Shown here in pieces: positions 54,448-63,377 of a stretch of 64,000 nt of DNA (position 1 is the stretch's first letter; every line of letters starts with the position of its first letter). The notes below the pieces were generated by a model. It was not told the DNA's origin. It made no database searches and saw only the letters and a list, made by a program, of their open reading frames with translations. This DNA is from a gamma proteobacterium NOR5-3 (GTDB lineage: Bacteria; Pseudomonadota; Gammaproteobacteria; Pseudomonadales; Halieaceae): assembly GCA_000158155.1 (NCBI GenBank), contig DS999405.1, positions 1,166,365 through 1,230,364 on the forward strand. Reading direction: 5' to 3'. The translations under genes were made by a program, and so were the position numbers.

Positions 54448-55215
54448 CTATTTGCCTTTCCAGTTGGGTGCACGCTTTTGCGCGAAGGCCGTTGCACCCT
54501 CGATGGCGTCTTCACTGGTAAACACATGCCCGACAATTTCCTGCTGCTTTGCGAACATCTCATCACTGCTCCAATCCTGGGCGCCGGCCACAGCCTTGAG
54601 ACTCGCGGCCACAGCCAAGGGGCCGTTCGCCGCAATACTCTTTGCCAGCTCCTGGGCGCCCTCGAGCGCTTTACCCGATTCTGCAATCCGGTTAATCAAA
54701 CCCAGCTCATAGGCGCGGGCGGCACTGATGAACTCTCCGGTCAGGGCAAGCTCCATGGCTATGCGTGATGGAATCTGCTTGGGTAGTTTCACCAGACCTC
54801 CCGCAGCTGCAGCAAGACCACGCTTGACCTCAGGAATGCCGAACTTACTGCTGTCAGAGGCGACGATAAGATCGCAGCTGATGGCAAGCTCGAAACCACC
54901 GGCTAAAGCGTAACCCTCTACGGCCGCTATGATGGGCTTGCTGGAGCGGTACTCCGTAAGACCGGCAAACCCTCGTCCCTCAACCTGGGGGAGTTCGCCG
55001 GTTACAAAGGCCTTGAGATCCATGCCGGAGCAGAAAGTGCCCCCGGCGCCGGTGAGGATGGCAACACGCAAACTGTCATCGGACTCCAACTCATCAATTG
55101 CTGCAGCAACGCCTAGGGCCAGCGCGCGGTTAGCGGCGTTCTTAGCCTCTGGACGGTTAAGGGTGATGACCAGCACACCGTCAATTTTTTCGGTGAGAAC
55201 TTCGTTACCTGACAT
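54448..55215 (-). CDS. Crotonase family enoyl-CoA hydratase
   Basis: 255 residues from the ATG seven bases after AAGGAG; the longer frame to 55347 is leader. LNRPEAKNAANR, oxyanion segments GGTFCSGMDL and ALAGGFELA, and the second active-site Glu in FGIPEVKRGL are present, so hydration of 2-enoyl-CoA is likely. First gene of the operon with thiolase (12 bases downstream) and acyl-CoA dehydrogenase. Confidence 0.91.
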   Translation of the reverse strand: MSGNEVLTEKIDGVLVITLNRPEAKNAANRALALGVAAAIDELESDDSLRVAILTGAGGTFCSGMDLKAFVTGELPQVEGRGFAGLTEYRSSKPIIAAVEGYALAGGFELAISCDLIVASDSSKFGIPEVKRGLAAAAGGLVKLPKQIPSRIAMELALTGEFISAARAYELGLINRIAESGKALEGAQELAKSIAANGPLAVAASLKAVAGAQDWSSDEMFAKQQEIVGHVFTSEDAIEGATAFAQKRAPNWKGK

Positions 55216-55401
55216 ACTGAACTCCTTCATCAATGGCTTGGAATAATCTGCATAGGGTTTATGTTCCTGCAAAGCTCCCTTAGTAAGTCCCGCAGGGCAT
55301 AAGGAACGTTGTAACGAGATTGTGCATCGCCGTGTGCTCCGGTCCAATGGCGACAGCGCTCGTCAAAGTTGCCCGTAGGTGACACCTAAAAGCCGGGGTT
55401 G

Positions 55402-56574
55402 TTAAGCGCCGTTTACCGGCAGCGCTTTTTGAAGGAAGCGCAGCACATTGCCGCCCATGACCTTTCGGATCTCGTCTTCGCTAAAGCCTTGATTGAGCAT
55501 CTCCTGTGTGAGTGCCGCAAGTTCCGAGGTGTCAAACGGTACGGTGGTGGAGCCGTCATAGTCTGAGCCCAGGGCCACGTGGTCCGAACCCACAAGATCA
55601 ATACCGTAGCGAATAGCCCCGACAATTCCAGCCGGAGAGACCTTGCAGACAGCGGCGTCCCAGTACCCTACCCCGATCAAACCGCCGCCGATTGCAATTT
55701 GTTGCATAAGCTCGTCGCTAATATTTCTAGGGGTCGGGCAGTAACCCTGAAAGCCCGTATGGCTTACCACCAGAGGTGAGTCACTCATAGCCAGAACATC
55801 ACGCACACTTTGTTCAGAAGAGTGCGCAACATCGATAATGGCTCCGCGATCGTCCAGGCGCTTTACAACGTCGCGCCCAAAATCACTAAGTCCGCCTCCG
55901 CCCGTACCATGCAAGGACCCGCCCAAGGCGTTATCAAAGAAATGATGCAGCCCAAACATGCGCACGCCCGCATCACGCAAGCGGTCTATATTACCAAGGG
56001 ACCCGTCCAGGGCGTGGGCGCCTTCAATGCCGAGCAGGGCCCCGATCATGGGCACGCCCTCGGCGCGCGCACGCATCACGTCATCCAGGTCCTGTCTGCT
56101 GCGCAGAACCCGTAGCGACCGGGGCTCGTCAGATTCAATTTGAGCGAGCTTTCGCGCCTGCAAAAGCGCGCGCTCTGTAAGGCTGGACCAGGTGGCCACA
56201 GGCCAGCGCTGAATGAGTGCCACGAGCGTGATGTTGTCCGGGGCATCAGCATCATTGCTCTCGTAGTTCTGGCCCCTGGGCGAGCGAGTTACAAAGGTGA
56301 ACGCCTGCAGTGCAACATTGGCCTCGCGCAGCCTTGGCAGATCAACGTGACCTCGATCGGCTCGTTGAGTAAGGTCACGCGCCCAAAGGGTACTGTCGGT
56401 GTGTAAGTCCCCGACGACGAGATCGGCATGCAAACTTTTAGCTTCTGACGATATCGCGTATGGGGCATGATCCAGCACCTGATTGAGCGACTGCTCAAGG
56501 CGTCCGGGCCCGATGCTAAACCCCACGACCACAACCGCCACGATGGCAAGACTAACGATCAAAATCCAGCGCAT
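55402..56574 (-). CDS. Membrane-anchored dipeptidase, M19 (renal dipeptidase) family
   Basis: 390 residues from the ATG after GGGGAG. A single N-terminal hydrophobic helix (residues 3-23) anchors it, facing the periplasm. Zinc ligands of M19 are visible: LHTDS (HxD), GIEGAH, the two histidines in IDVAHSS and VSHTGFQG, and GSDYDG near the end. It would cleave dipeptides, including D-amino-acid-containing ones. Its start diverges from the galactoside operon across 133 bases. Confidence 0.9.
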   Translation of the reverse strand: MRWILIVSLAIVAVVVVGFSIGPGRLEQSLNQVLDHAPYAISSEAKSLHADLVVGDLHTDSTLWARDLTQRADRGHVDLPRLREANVALQAFTFVTRSPRGQNYESNDADAPDNITLVALIQRWPVATWSSLTERALLQARKLAQIESDEPRSLRVLRSRQDLDDVMRARAEGVPMIGALLGIEGAHALDGSLGNIDRLRDAGVRMFGLHHFFDNALGGSLHGTGGGGLSDFGRDVVKRLDDRGAIIDVAHSSEQSVRDVLAMSDSPLVVSHTGFQGYCPTPRNISDELMQQIAIGGGLIGVGYWDAAVCKVSPAGIVGAIRYGIDLVGSDHVALGSDYDGSTTVPFDTSELAALTQEMLNQGFSEDEIRKVMGGNVLRFLQKALPVNGA

Positions 56575-56670
56575 GCTGCAACTCCCCTGTTCTATATTTG
56601 TCCTTATGATAACGCGCAGGCATTGTGTATCACTTGATCTTAACCGCCCTTGCGCCTTAGGGTGAGCGCC

Positions 56671-56683
56671 CCTGATCATCAGG
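56671..56683. promoter_or_regulatory. 13-bp palindrome in the divergent region before the galactoside operon
   Basis: CCTGATCATCAGG has six-base perfect arms around one C. It is 25 bases before the MFS start codon, where a repressor site would be expected. No regulator is encoded in the operon, so this is a candidate only. Confidence 0.3.
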
Positions 56684-56707
56684 TCACGCCCCTTTGGAAA
56701 CCGCATC

Positions 56708-57850
56708 TTGAACCCCAGACTTCTCAGCCTTGTCTTTGCACCTTTTGCATTAGGCACCAGCGCATTTATCTACATCGGTCTGATAGAACCTATTTCCCGG
56801 GATCTGGGTGTAGGCATTGCCAGTGTCGGCCAGCTCCAAACCGTGTTTGCCTTGGCCTGCGGTATAGGTGGACCATTGCTGGCAAGACTACTGTCGAAGT
56901 TTGACCGCAAGCGTTTGCTGCTATGCGTGCTCGCCATCCTGGTAGCCATGAACGTCAGTTCCGCCATCGCACCCGATCTCCTCACCATGGGCAGTATCAG
57001 ATTTGCGGCAGGTTTTTTTGCAGCACTTACCCTACCGCTGGCATCAACACTTGCAGTGAGCCTGGTTCCCGAAGCAAGCAGACCCAAAGCCATAGCGACC
57101 GTGCTTGCCGGATACACTCTGGCATTCCTCATCGGCATGCCCATGGGCAGTATACTGGGTGACCTCTATGGTTGGCGTGCAGCATTCTGGCTGGCCGCGG
57201 GCATAGCCAGCGTGGCACTGCTCGTCATCGGGATTTTTGCGCCCGCGCATGTACATGCACCGGAGCCCGGCGCATCCAGTTTTCGTCGCGCACTGAAAGG
57301 CGAGAATCCCAGATTGATGCTGATTACCATGCTGGGCTTTGCGGGAACCTTCGCAACGGTAAGCTACATTGGCCCGGTGATCACCGCGTCCACAGGGATC
57401 ACGGGGTCGGGCATTGCAGCCATTCAAATATCTACCGGCATTGGGAGCCTCCTGGGATTACCGGCAGGCGCCATGCTTGCCAGGCTCAGCGCTCGAAGCG
57501 CCCTGACAACGCTGCTGGCTGTGGTGCTACTGACGCAGGCCCTGTTTTCTGCGGGCATGCTATTTGATCTGGGCATCTTCTCAATCCCCGTGCTGGTATT
57601 CACCATGGCTTTCAACTCAGCCGCTCTATTTGGCACCTCCCCGGTTATCCAGACGCAACTGGCTCAGGCTGCAGGACCTGCGGCAACCATTGCTTTCGCT
57701 TTAAACGGGTCGATGATTTATTCTGGACAGGGCATTGGCTCGTCCATAGGTGGTGCGGTCACCAGTGCAGTAGGACTGAGCTGGACTGGCTGTGCAGGAG
57801 CGGCCGCGGTATTGATTGCGTTGGTACTTGCACGACGATTATCTGTTTGA
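56708..57850 (+). CDS. MFS transporter at the head of the galactoside operon
   Basis: 380 residues, twelve hydrophobic helices, start TTG 56708. The pattern (IRFAAGFFAALTLPLAST and FLIGMPMGSILGDLYGWRAAFW) is that of the drug/sugar efflux (AraJ/YdeA-like) branch. It lies 11 bases before the beta-galactosidase gene, so it may export excess sugar or import a galactoside; direction cannot be told. Confidence 0.85.
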   Translation: MNPRLLSLVFAPFALGTSAFIYIGLIEPISRDLGVGIASVGQLQTVFALACGIGGPLLARLLSKFDRKRLLLCVLAILVAMNVSSAIAPDLLTMGSIRFAAGFFAALTLPLASTLAVSLVPEASRPKAIATVLAGYTLAFLIGMPMGSILGDLYGWRAAFWLAAGIASVALLVIGIFAPAHVHAPEPGASSFRRALKGENPRLMLITMLGFAGTFATVSYIGPVITASTGITGSGIAAIQISTGIGSLLGLPAGAMLARLSARSALTTLLAVVLLTQALFSAGMLFDLGIFSIPVLVFTMAFNSAALFGTSPVIQTQLAQAAGPAATIAFALNGSMIYSGQGIGSSIGGAVTSAVGLSWTGCAGAAAVLIALVLARRLSV

Positions 57851-57861
57851 TGAGGTAAACC

Positions 57862-59817
57862 ATGGCTCTAGCTTCCATTGGCGTTTGCTACTATCCCGAG
57901 CACTGGCCTCAGGAAGTTTGGGCTGAGCAGGCCCGCACCATGCGCAGCGGAGGTATTGAGCTTGTGCGCATTGGCGAATTTGCCTGGTCCCGCATTGAAC
58001 CCAGTCCCGGCCACTTTGATTGGCATTGGCTGGATACAGCCATCGACACACTCGCCGCCGAAAACCTGCAAATCATCCTGTGTACGCCGACGGCATGCCC
58101 ACCGCTGTGGCTTATCGAGCGCTATCCCGAAATCCTCCCGGTGGATGCCAACGATAACGTTCGACGCTTTGGTTCACGTCGCCACTATCGATTCGCAAGC
58201 GCCGTATATCGCGAAGAATCGCTAAGGATCAGCCAGGCCGTCATCGACCGCTATGCCACACATCCAGCCATAGTGGGCTGGCAGCTCGATAATGAGTACG
58301 GATGTCATGAGACGACCCTGAGCTACGCCGCCGATGACGAGCGCGCGTTTCAGCGTTGGCTGGAAATGCATCATGTAGATATCGATGCATTGAACAAAGC
58401 CTGGGGCACGGTGTTCTGGAGCCAGGAATACCGCAGCTTTGCCGAGGTAGGACGCCCCAATCTCACGGTCACCGAAGCCAACCCGGCCCACCGTCTGGAC
58501 TACTGGCGCTTCGCCTCTGATCAGGTTCGCGACTTCAACGGCGAGCAACGACAGTTGCTTAGGGAATGCCCCGGGTCTGATCGCTGGGTGACCCACAATT
58601 TTATGGGCAATTTTGTCGACTTCGACCACTTTACGGTGGGCGAAGACCTGGATATCGCCACCTGGGACAGCTATCCCCTGGGATTTCTCGATCAGGGCTG
58701 GTTTAGTGACGAAGAAAAACTACGATATCGACGCATCGGTCACCCGGACTGGGCCGCCTTTCACCACGATTTGTATCGAGCGGTGGGGCGTGGCCGTTTC
58801 GCCGTTATGGAACAACAGCCGGGTCCGGTGAACTGGGCAAGGTCCAATGCCCAACCCCTGGATAGTGCCCCGGCTTTCTGGGGCATGGAAGCCGTTGCTC
58901 ATGGCGCCGAGTTCGTCAGCTTTTTTCGCTATCAACAACTACCCAGGGCGCAGGAACAAATGCACGCTGCACTGCGCTTGCCAACAGGTGACGCTGCGCC
59001 AGCCTGGAGCTCGGTGAACCAGCTGGCACAGGAACTCGAGACCCTACCGGCCTACGGTAGCAGTCAGGCCCCTGTTGCCCTGCTCTTTGACTACCCGTCG
59101 TGCTGGGCCAGCACGATACAGCCCCACGCACCGGGCATGGATCAACTGGAAAACGCATTTCAATATTACTCGGCGGCCCGGTCGCTAGGTTTAGATATCG
59201 ACATCGTCAATACGCGATCAAACCTGCACGGTTACAAGATGCTTATCATTCCCGGAACAGTGATTGTGGATGACGCATTTGTATCCCGGGTAAAAGCCGC
59301 CGATCTTAGCTGCCTCATCGGCGCCAGAAGCGGCTCCAGAGACGAGCACTGCGCGCTACCCGACGCCCTGGCCCCGGGACCGCTGCAACGGCTTGTTCCC
59401 CTGCGTGTACTTGCCGTCGACAGCATGCGACCCGGCGCAGTGCGATCGTTCAGTTACGGACAAGAAACCTTTGAGACCAGTCGCTGGCACGAATCTGTCG
59501 ACAGCGAATCCGAGCCTCGAATTCGTTGTGACGACGGCAGCGGACTTTGGTATAGCGCCGGAGGTAACCATTACATCAATGCGCATGTGCCCACGAAGTT
59601 CCTAAGCCTGGTCATGCAGGAGATTCTGCTCGCGCAAACGGTCCCCTATGCCCCCCTTCCAGAGGGCTTACGTATTCGCCGCCGGGGCGCACTGACCTTT
59701 GCCCTTAATTTCTCACCGGATACTCATCGCGTCGACATCGACGATGCCCACTGCGTGCTGGGTAGTGCGCAGCTCGCCCAGGGTGAATACGCGATCTGGC
59801 AACAGGCAAATGACTGA
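57862..59817 (+). CDS. Beta-galactosidase, glycoside hydrolase family 42
   Basis: 651 residues, the usual GH42 length. The TIM barrel begins at YYPEHWP; acid/base Glu145 lies in QLDNEYGC and nucleophile Glu317 in FAVMEQQPGPVNWA. A Cys-rich metal site is not obvious. The trimerisation domain (about 380-590) has LLFDYPSCWA. No signal peptide, so it cleaves imported beta-galactosides in the cytoplasm. AGGTAAACC precedes the ATG. galK overlaps its end by eight bases. Confidence 0.93.
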   Translation: MALASIGVCYYPEHWPQEVWAEQARTMRSGGIELVRIGEFAWSRIEPSPGHFDWHWLDTAIDTLAAENLQIILCTPTACPPLWLIERYPEILPVDANDNVRRFGSRRHYRFASAVYREESLRISQAVIDRYATHPAIVGWQLDNEYGCHETTLSYAADDERAFQRWLEMHHVDIDALNKAWGTVFWSQEYRSFAEVGRPNLTVTEANPAHRLDYWRFASDQVRDFNGEQRQLLRECPGSDRWVTHNFMGNFVDFDHFTVGEDLDIATWDSYPLGFLDQGWFSDEEKLRYRRIGHPDWAAFHHDLYRAVGRGRFAVMEQQPGPVNWARSNAQPLDSAPAFWGMEAVAHGAEFVSFFRYQQLPRAQEQMHAALRLPTGDAAPAWSSVNQLAQELETLPAYGSSQAPVALLFDYPSCWASTIQPHAPGMDQLENAFQYYSAARSLGLDIDIVNTRSNLHGYKMLIIPGTVIVDDAFVSRVKAADLSCLIGARSGSRDEHCALPDALAPGPLQRLVPLRVLAVDSMRPGAVRSFSYGQETFETSRWHESVDSESEPRIRCDDGSGLWYSAGGNHYINAHVPTKFLSLVMQEILLAQTVPYAPLPEGLRIRRRGALTFALNFSPDTHRVDIDDAHCVLGSAQLAQGEYAIWQQAND

Positions 59818-60958
59818 TTCTCTGAGCATGCTACTTGCCCCCCTGGCGCAGACCCTGACGGAGCGCAGTGGATCTGTGCCCCTCTGGGCCGCCAGGGCCC
59901 CGGGGCGCGTGAATCTCATCGGCGATCACACGGACTACTCTCAGGGTTTTGCGCTACCCATGGGCATCAATCTCTACACACTTGCCGTGGCCACGCCCAG
60001 CACCGCAGGCAGCGAGTCTATTCGTATCCTGAGCACCCGTGAGGGGGAAGCCAGGCTTGAGCTCAGTGGCGAAGATTCCCGCAGCGGCGACTGGACTGAC
60101 TATCTTCGCGGCGTGCTGCAACAATACCGTCAGCGAGGTATTCAGGTACCGGCCATGGACGTCGTCATAGGGGGCAACCTCCCCCTGGGCGCAGGCTTGT
60201 CCAGCAGTGCCTCTGTGGAGCTGTGTTTTGCATCGCTCATCGAGTTGGCCAGCTCACAAGCTCTACCGACCATGGAACGCGCGCTCCTGTGCCAGCAGGC
60301 AGAACACGATTACGCGGGAGTGCCGTGCGGTATTCTTGATCAGTTCGCCGTCAGCTTTGCCAAAGAAAACCGGGCGATGCTCCTCGATTGCCGCGAGCGC
60401 AGCATCCAGTCCCTGCGCCTCCCCTCGCAACTGTCTATCGCGATTGTTGATTCCCGCGTGCGCCATGAACTTGCCGACGGAGGCTACGCCGCACGGCGTG
60501 GCGAGGTAGAAGCTGCCCAGGAGCAATTGGGGAAATCACTTAGGGACGCCAGCGTGGACGATCTGCCTGAGATAACAGACGACATCATCCGGGCTCGCGC
60601 CCGCCACGTCATTAGCGAAAATGACCGCGTTCTCGCCTTCGCTGCGGCGCTAGCAAGCGATGACAGGCAGACTGCCGGCAGGCTCATGTACGCCAGCCAC
60701 GAGAGCCTTTCCCGTGATTTCGCGGTGAGCTGTGACGAGCTGGACACACTGGTAGAGGCGGCGCGGGAAGCCGGCGCCCCGGGAGCGCGAATGACCGGTG
60801 GCGGCTTTGGTGGATCAATGATTGCCTTTGTCAACGTCGGCGACGAGGCGGAGTTTGCTCGACTCATCAACAAACGCTTTAGCGGCGCGGGCTTTGGTCA
60901 CGCAGACATTCGCTGGGTCGAAGCCGTCGCGGGCGCAAAGGCCTGGAAATGGACATGA
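59810..60958 (+). CDS. galK: Galactokinase
   Basis: 382 residues from ATG 59810 (MTDSLSML), overlapping the GH42 end by eight bases. The galactokinase signature reads GRVNLIGDHTDY, with Asp for the usual Glu, followed by the GHMP ATP motif LPLGAGLSSSASVE and the third motif GARMTGGGFGGS. It phosphorylates galactose released by GH42 and GH36 at C1. galT starts inside its last codons. Confidence 0.94.
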   Translation: MTDSLSMLLAPLAQTLTERSGSVPLWAARAPGRVNLIGDHTDYSQGFALPMGINLYTLAVATPSTAGSESIRILSTREGEARLELSGEDSRSGDWTDYLRGVLQQYRQRGIQVPAMDVVIGGNLPLGAGLSSSASVELCFASLIELASSQALPTMERALLCQQAEHDYAGVPCGILDQFAVSFAKENRAMLLDCRERSIQSLRLPSQLSIAIVDSRVRHELADGGYAARRGEVEAAQEQLGKSLRDASVDDLPEITDDIIRARARHVISENDRVLAFAAALASDDRQTAGRLMYASHESLSRDFAVSCDELDTLVEAAREAGAPGARMTGGGFGGSMIAFVNVGDEAEFARLINKRFSGAGFGHADIRWVEAVAGAKAWKWT

Positions 60959-61956
60959 GTAACAAGCACCCCCATCGCCGCTACAACCCTTTGAGCGATC
61001 GCTGGGTGCTGGTCTCACCACAGCGGGATCAACGCCCCTGGCAGGGCCAGCTTGAAGAAACACCTTCGGCGGAGCCCACATACAGCAGCGACTGTTATTT
61101 ATGTCCGGGCAATGAGCGCGCGGGCGGCGCCATCAACCCGCAATACAGCGACGTCTTCGTTTTCGATAACGACTATCCGGCGCTACTAAGCGATACCCAC
61201 GCCCCGGACTCCGACGGCGCTCTGTTTCGAGCCAACAGCGCTCAAGGTCGCTGCCGGGTCATTTGCTATAGCCCGAGACACGATCTCACCCTGGCAAGCA
61301 TGACCAAAGAGCAGCTGCTTGCGGTTATCGACACCTGGGTAAAAGAAACCGCGTCGCTGAGCGAGCACTATCAGCATGTGCAGATTTTTGAAAATCGTGG
61401 CGCCACCATGGGTTGCTCCAACGCCCACCCCCACGGTCAGATCTGGGCGCTTGATGCTCTTCCCAGCGAAATTATTGTGGAGGACCGCCAACAGGCTGCC
61501 TACCTTGATGAGCATGGCCTACCCATGCTCCTTGACTATGCCCACAAAGAGAATGACAAGGGCGAACGTATGGTTTGCTGCAATGCTCACTGGATAGCGG
61601 TAGTCCCCTGGTGGGCCACCTGGCCCTATGAGGTCTTGCTCCTGCCATTGCAACAGGTCGCCACGCTGCTCGATCTAGGCACCGAGCAACATGACTCCCT
61701 CGCTGAGATTTTAAAACGCTTACTATCTGCCTATGATCGACTCTTCTGTGTCCCTTTTCCCTATTCCATGGGGTGGCATGGCGCACCGGGCACAGCGAAG
61801 AAAGATGCCTGGCAGTTGCACGCACACTTTTTCCCGCCGTTACTTCGCTCGGCAACAGTGAGAAAACACATGGTGGGATTCGAGATGCTCGGAGAGTCCC
61901 AGAGAGACCTGACCCCGGAGCGCGCAGCTGAACATTTACGCAAGGTGATGTCATGA
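60949..61956 (+). CDS. galT: Galactose-1-phosphate uridylyltransferase
   Basis: 335 residues from ATG 60949; ATG 60955, which gives an ATGA overlap with galK, is an alternative. The zinc site starts at DCYLCPGN (Cys49, Cys52) and the uridylylated histidine motif is HPHGQIW (His160-Pro-His162), the key Leloir residues. It swaps UMP between UDP-glucose and galactose-1-phosphate. galE is not in the window. Confidence 0.95.
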   Translation: MDMSNKHPHRRYNPLSDRWVLVSPQRDQRPWQGQLEETPSAEPTYSSDCYLCPGNERAGGAINPQYSDVFVFDNDYPALLSDTHAPDSDGALFRANSAQGRCRVICYSPRHDLTLASMTKEQLLAVIDTWVKETASLSEHYQHVQIFENRGATMGCSNAHPHGQIWALDALPSEIIVEDRQQAAYLDEHGLPMLLDYAHKENDKGERMVCCNAHWIAVVPWWATWPYEVLLLPLQQVATLLDLGTEQHDSLAEILKRLLSAYDRLFCVPFPYSMGWHGAPGTAKKDAWQLHAHFFPPLLRSATVRKHMVGFEMLGESQRDLTPERAAEHLRKVMS

Positions 61957-63377
61957 ATACACAGTTCGTGGTCTTCGCCGCGATTACCGCTGCCATCGCC
62001 ATCTTCACCTATTTGCAGTGCCGCAAAGCACCTCGTAGTGACGACGATAACGCCGAGTATTTTTTGGCCGGACGAACACTCTCGTGGTACTTCATTGCCG
62101 GCTCCATCACCTTAACCAATCTCAGCACCGATCAACTGGTGGGTATGAACGGCAACCAGATGCTGCTGCTGGCCTGGTGGGAACTCGCCGCAGTGGTGGG
62201 TCTGCTCATTCTCGCCTTTGTGTTTGTGCCCATCTACTACCGCTATAACTGCGCCACCACCACCGAGCTTCTCGAAAAACGCTACGGACAACAGTCCCTG
62301 CGCTCATTAGTGTCTATTTTGTTCCTCTTGGGGAATGTGTTTTTGTACCTTCCTATCATGCTGTACACCGGGTCGCTATTCCTCAAATCCATGTTTGGCC
62401 TGGAGGCATCGACCCTGACTATTGCCTGTGCGCTGGCGGCACTGGGTTCCTCCTACGCTATCTTTGGAGGCCTGCGCGCGGTTGCCGTATCAGACACGCT
62501 CAGTGGCATTGGACTGTTGAGTCTCAGTCTGGTCGTGGTTTGGCTGTCTTTAGATGCCATCGACTTTGATTTCTCAGGTATTCCTGCCGAGCGCCTAACC
62601 ATGATCGGTGGGCCGGACTCACCCATACCCTGGACGACCCTGTTTACCGGCATGCTGTTTATTCAGATTTTTTACTGGAGTACCAACCAGACTATTACCC
62701 AGCGTGCCATGGCAGCACCGAGTGTTGGCGAAGCGCAGCGCGGCGTACTTGCCGCCGCGGCGATACGCCTGCTCATTGTCCCGGCCATTATTGTCATTCC
62801 TGGTATCTGTGCCTATAAGCTCTACGGCGACATCGGCGATGCTACCTTTGGCACCTTGGTGGGTGATCTACTGCCCGGGTGGCTCTCGGGCACGTTCGCC
62901 GCCATGATGGTCGCTGCGGTGCTCACCAGCTTTAACAGCGTCTTGAATTCCTCATCCACGCTGTACGTGATCGACCTCCATGAGCCCTATGTCAACAAAG
63001 ACACCAATGTGCACCGTCTCAACGTTATGGTTTCCATAGCTTTCGTTGCCTGCTCCCTCCTTCTGGTACCGATCTATGACGGCGCCGAGAGCATTATCAA
63101 TCTGGTACAGCAACTCAATGGCTTGCTCAGTATGCCTATCCTGTCTGTGTTTATTGTGGGACTGGTATTCAGTGGCGTTGCAGCCGGTGCGGCGGGCATC
63201 GCGCTGGTCAGTGGTGTAGCGCTCTACGCGGTGTTCTCTTTCGTGTGGACGCCTATTCACTATATCCATCTTATGGCAATCACTCTGTTTTTCTGCATAG
63301 CGGTGGCATTGATCAGCAATCGACTGTTGTTTAACGGGAAAGCGAAATTGTCATTCGCAAAGGCATTACCGGTGTGA
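61953..63377 (+). CDS. Sodium/sugar symporter (SSS/SGLT family)
   Basis: 474 residues with about 13-14 helices. The SGLT core is recognisable: EYFLAGRTLSWYFIAGS, TNLSTDQLVGMNG, the helix with YSNTQ-like YWSTNQTITQRAMAA, and LTSFNSVLNSSSTLY in the sodium-site helix. It imports a sugar, probably galactose, with Na+. The ATG overlaps the galT stop (ATGA) and the stop overlaps the next gene (GTGA). Confidence 0.93.
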   Translation: MNTQFVVFAAITAAIAIFTYLQCRKAPRSDDDNAEYFLAGRTLSWYFIAGSITLTNLSTDQLVGMNGNQMLLLAWWELAAVVGLLILAFVFVPIYYRYNCATTTELLEKRYGQQSLRSLVSILFLLGNVFLYLPIMLYTGSLFLKSMFGLEASTLTIACALAALGSSYAIFGGLRAVAVSDTLSGIGLLSLSLVVVWLSLDAIDFDFSGIPAERLTMIGGPDSPIPWTTLFTGMLFIQIFYWSTNQTITQRAMAAPSVGEAQRGVLAAAAIRLLIVPAIIVIPGICAYKLYGDIGDATFGTLVGDLLPGWLSGTFAAMMVAAVLTSFNSVLNSSSTLYVIDLHEPYVNKDTNVHRLNVMVSIAFVACSLLLVPIYDGAESIINLVQQLNGLLSMPILSVFIVGLVFSGVAAGAAGIALVSGVALYAVFSFVWTPIHYIHLMAITLFFCIAVALISNRLLFNGKAKLSFAKALPV

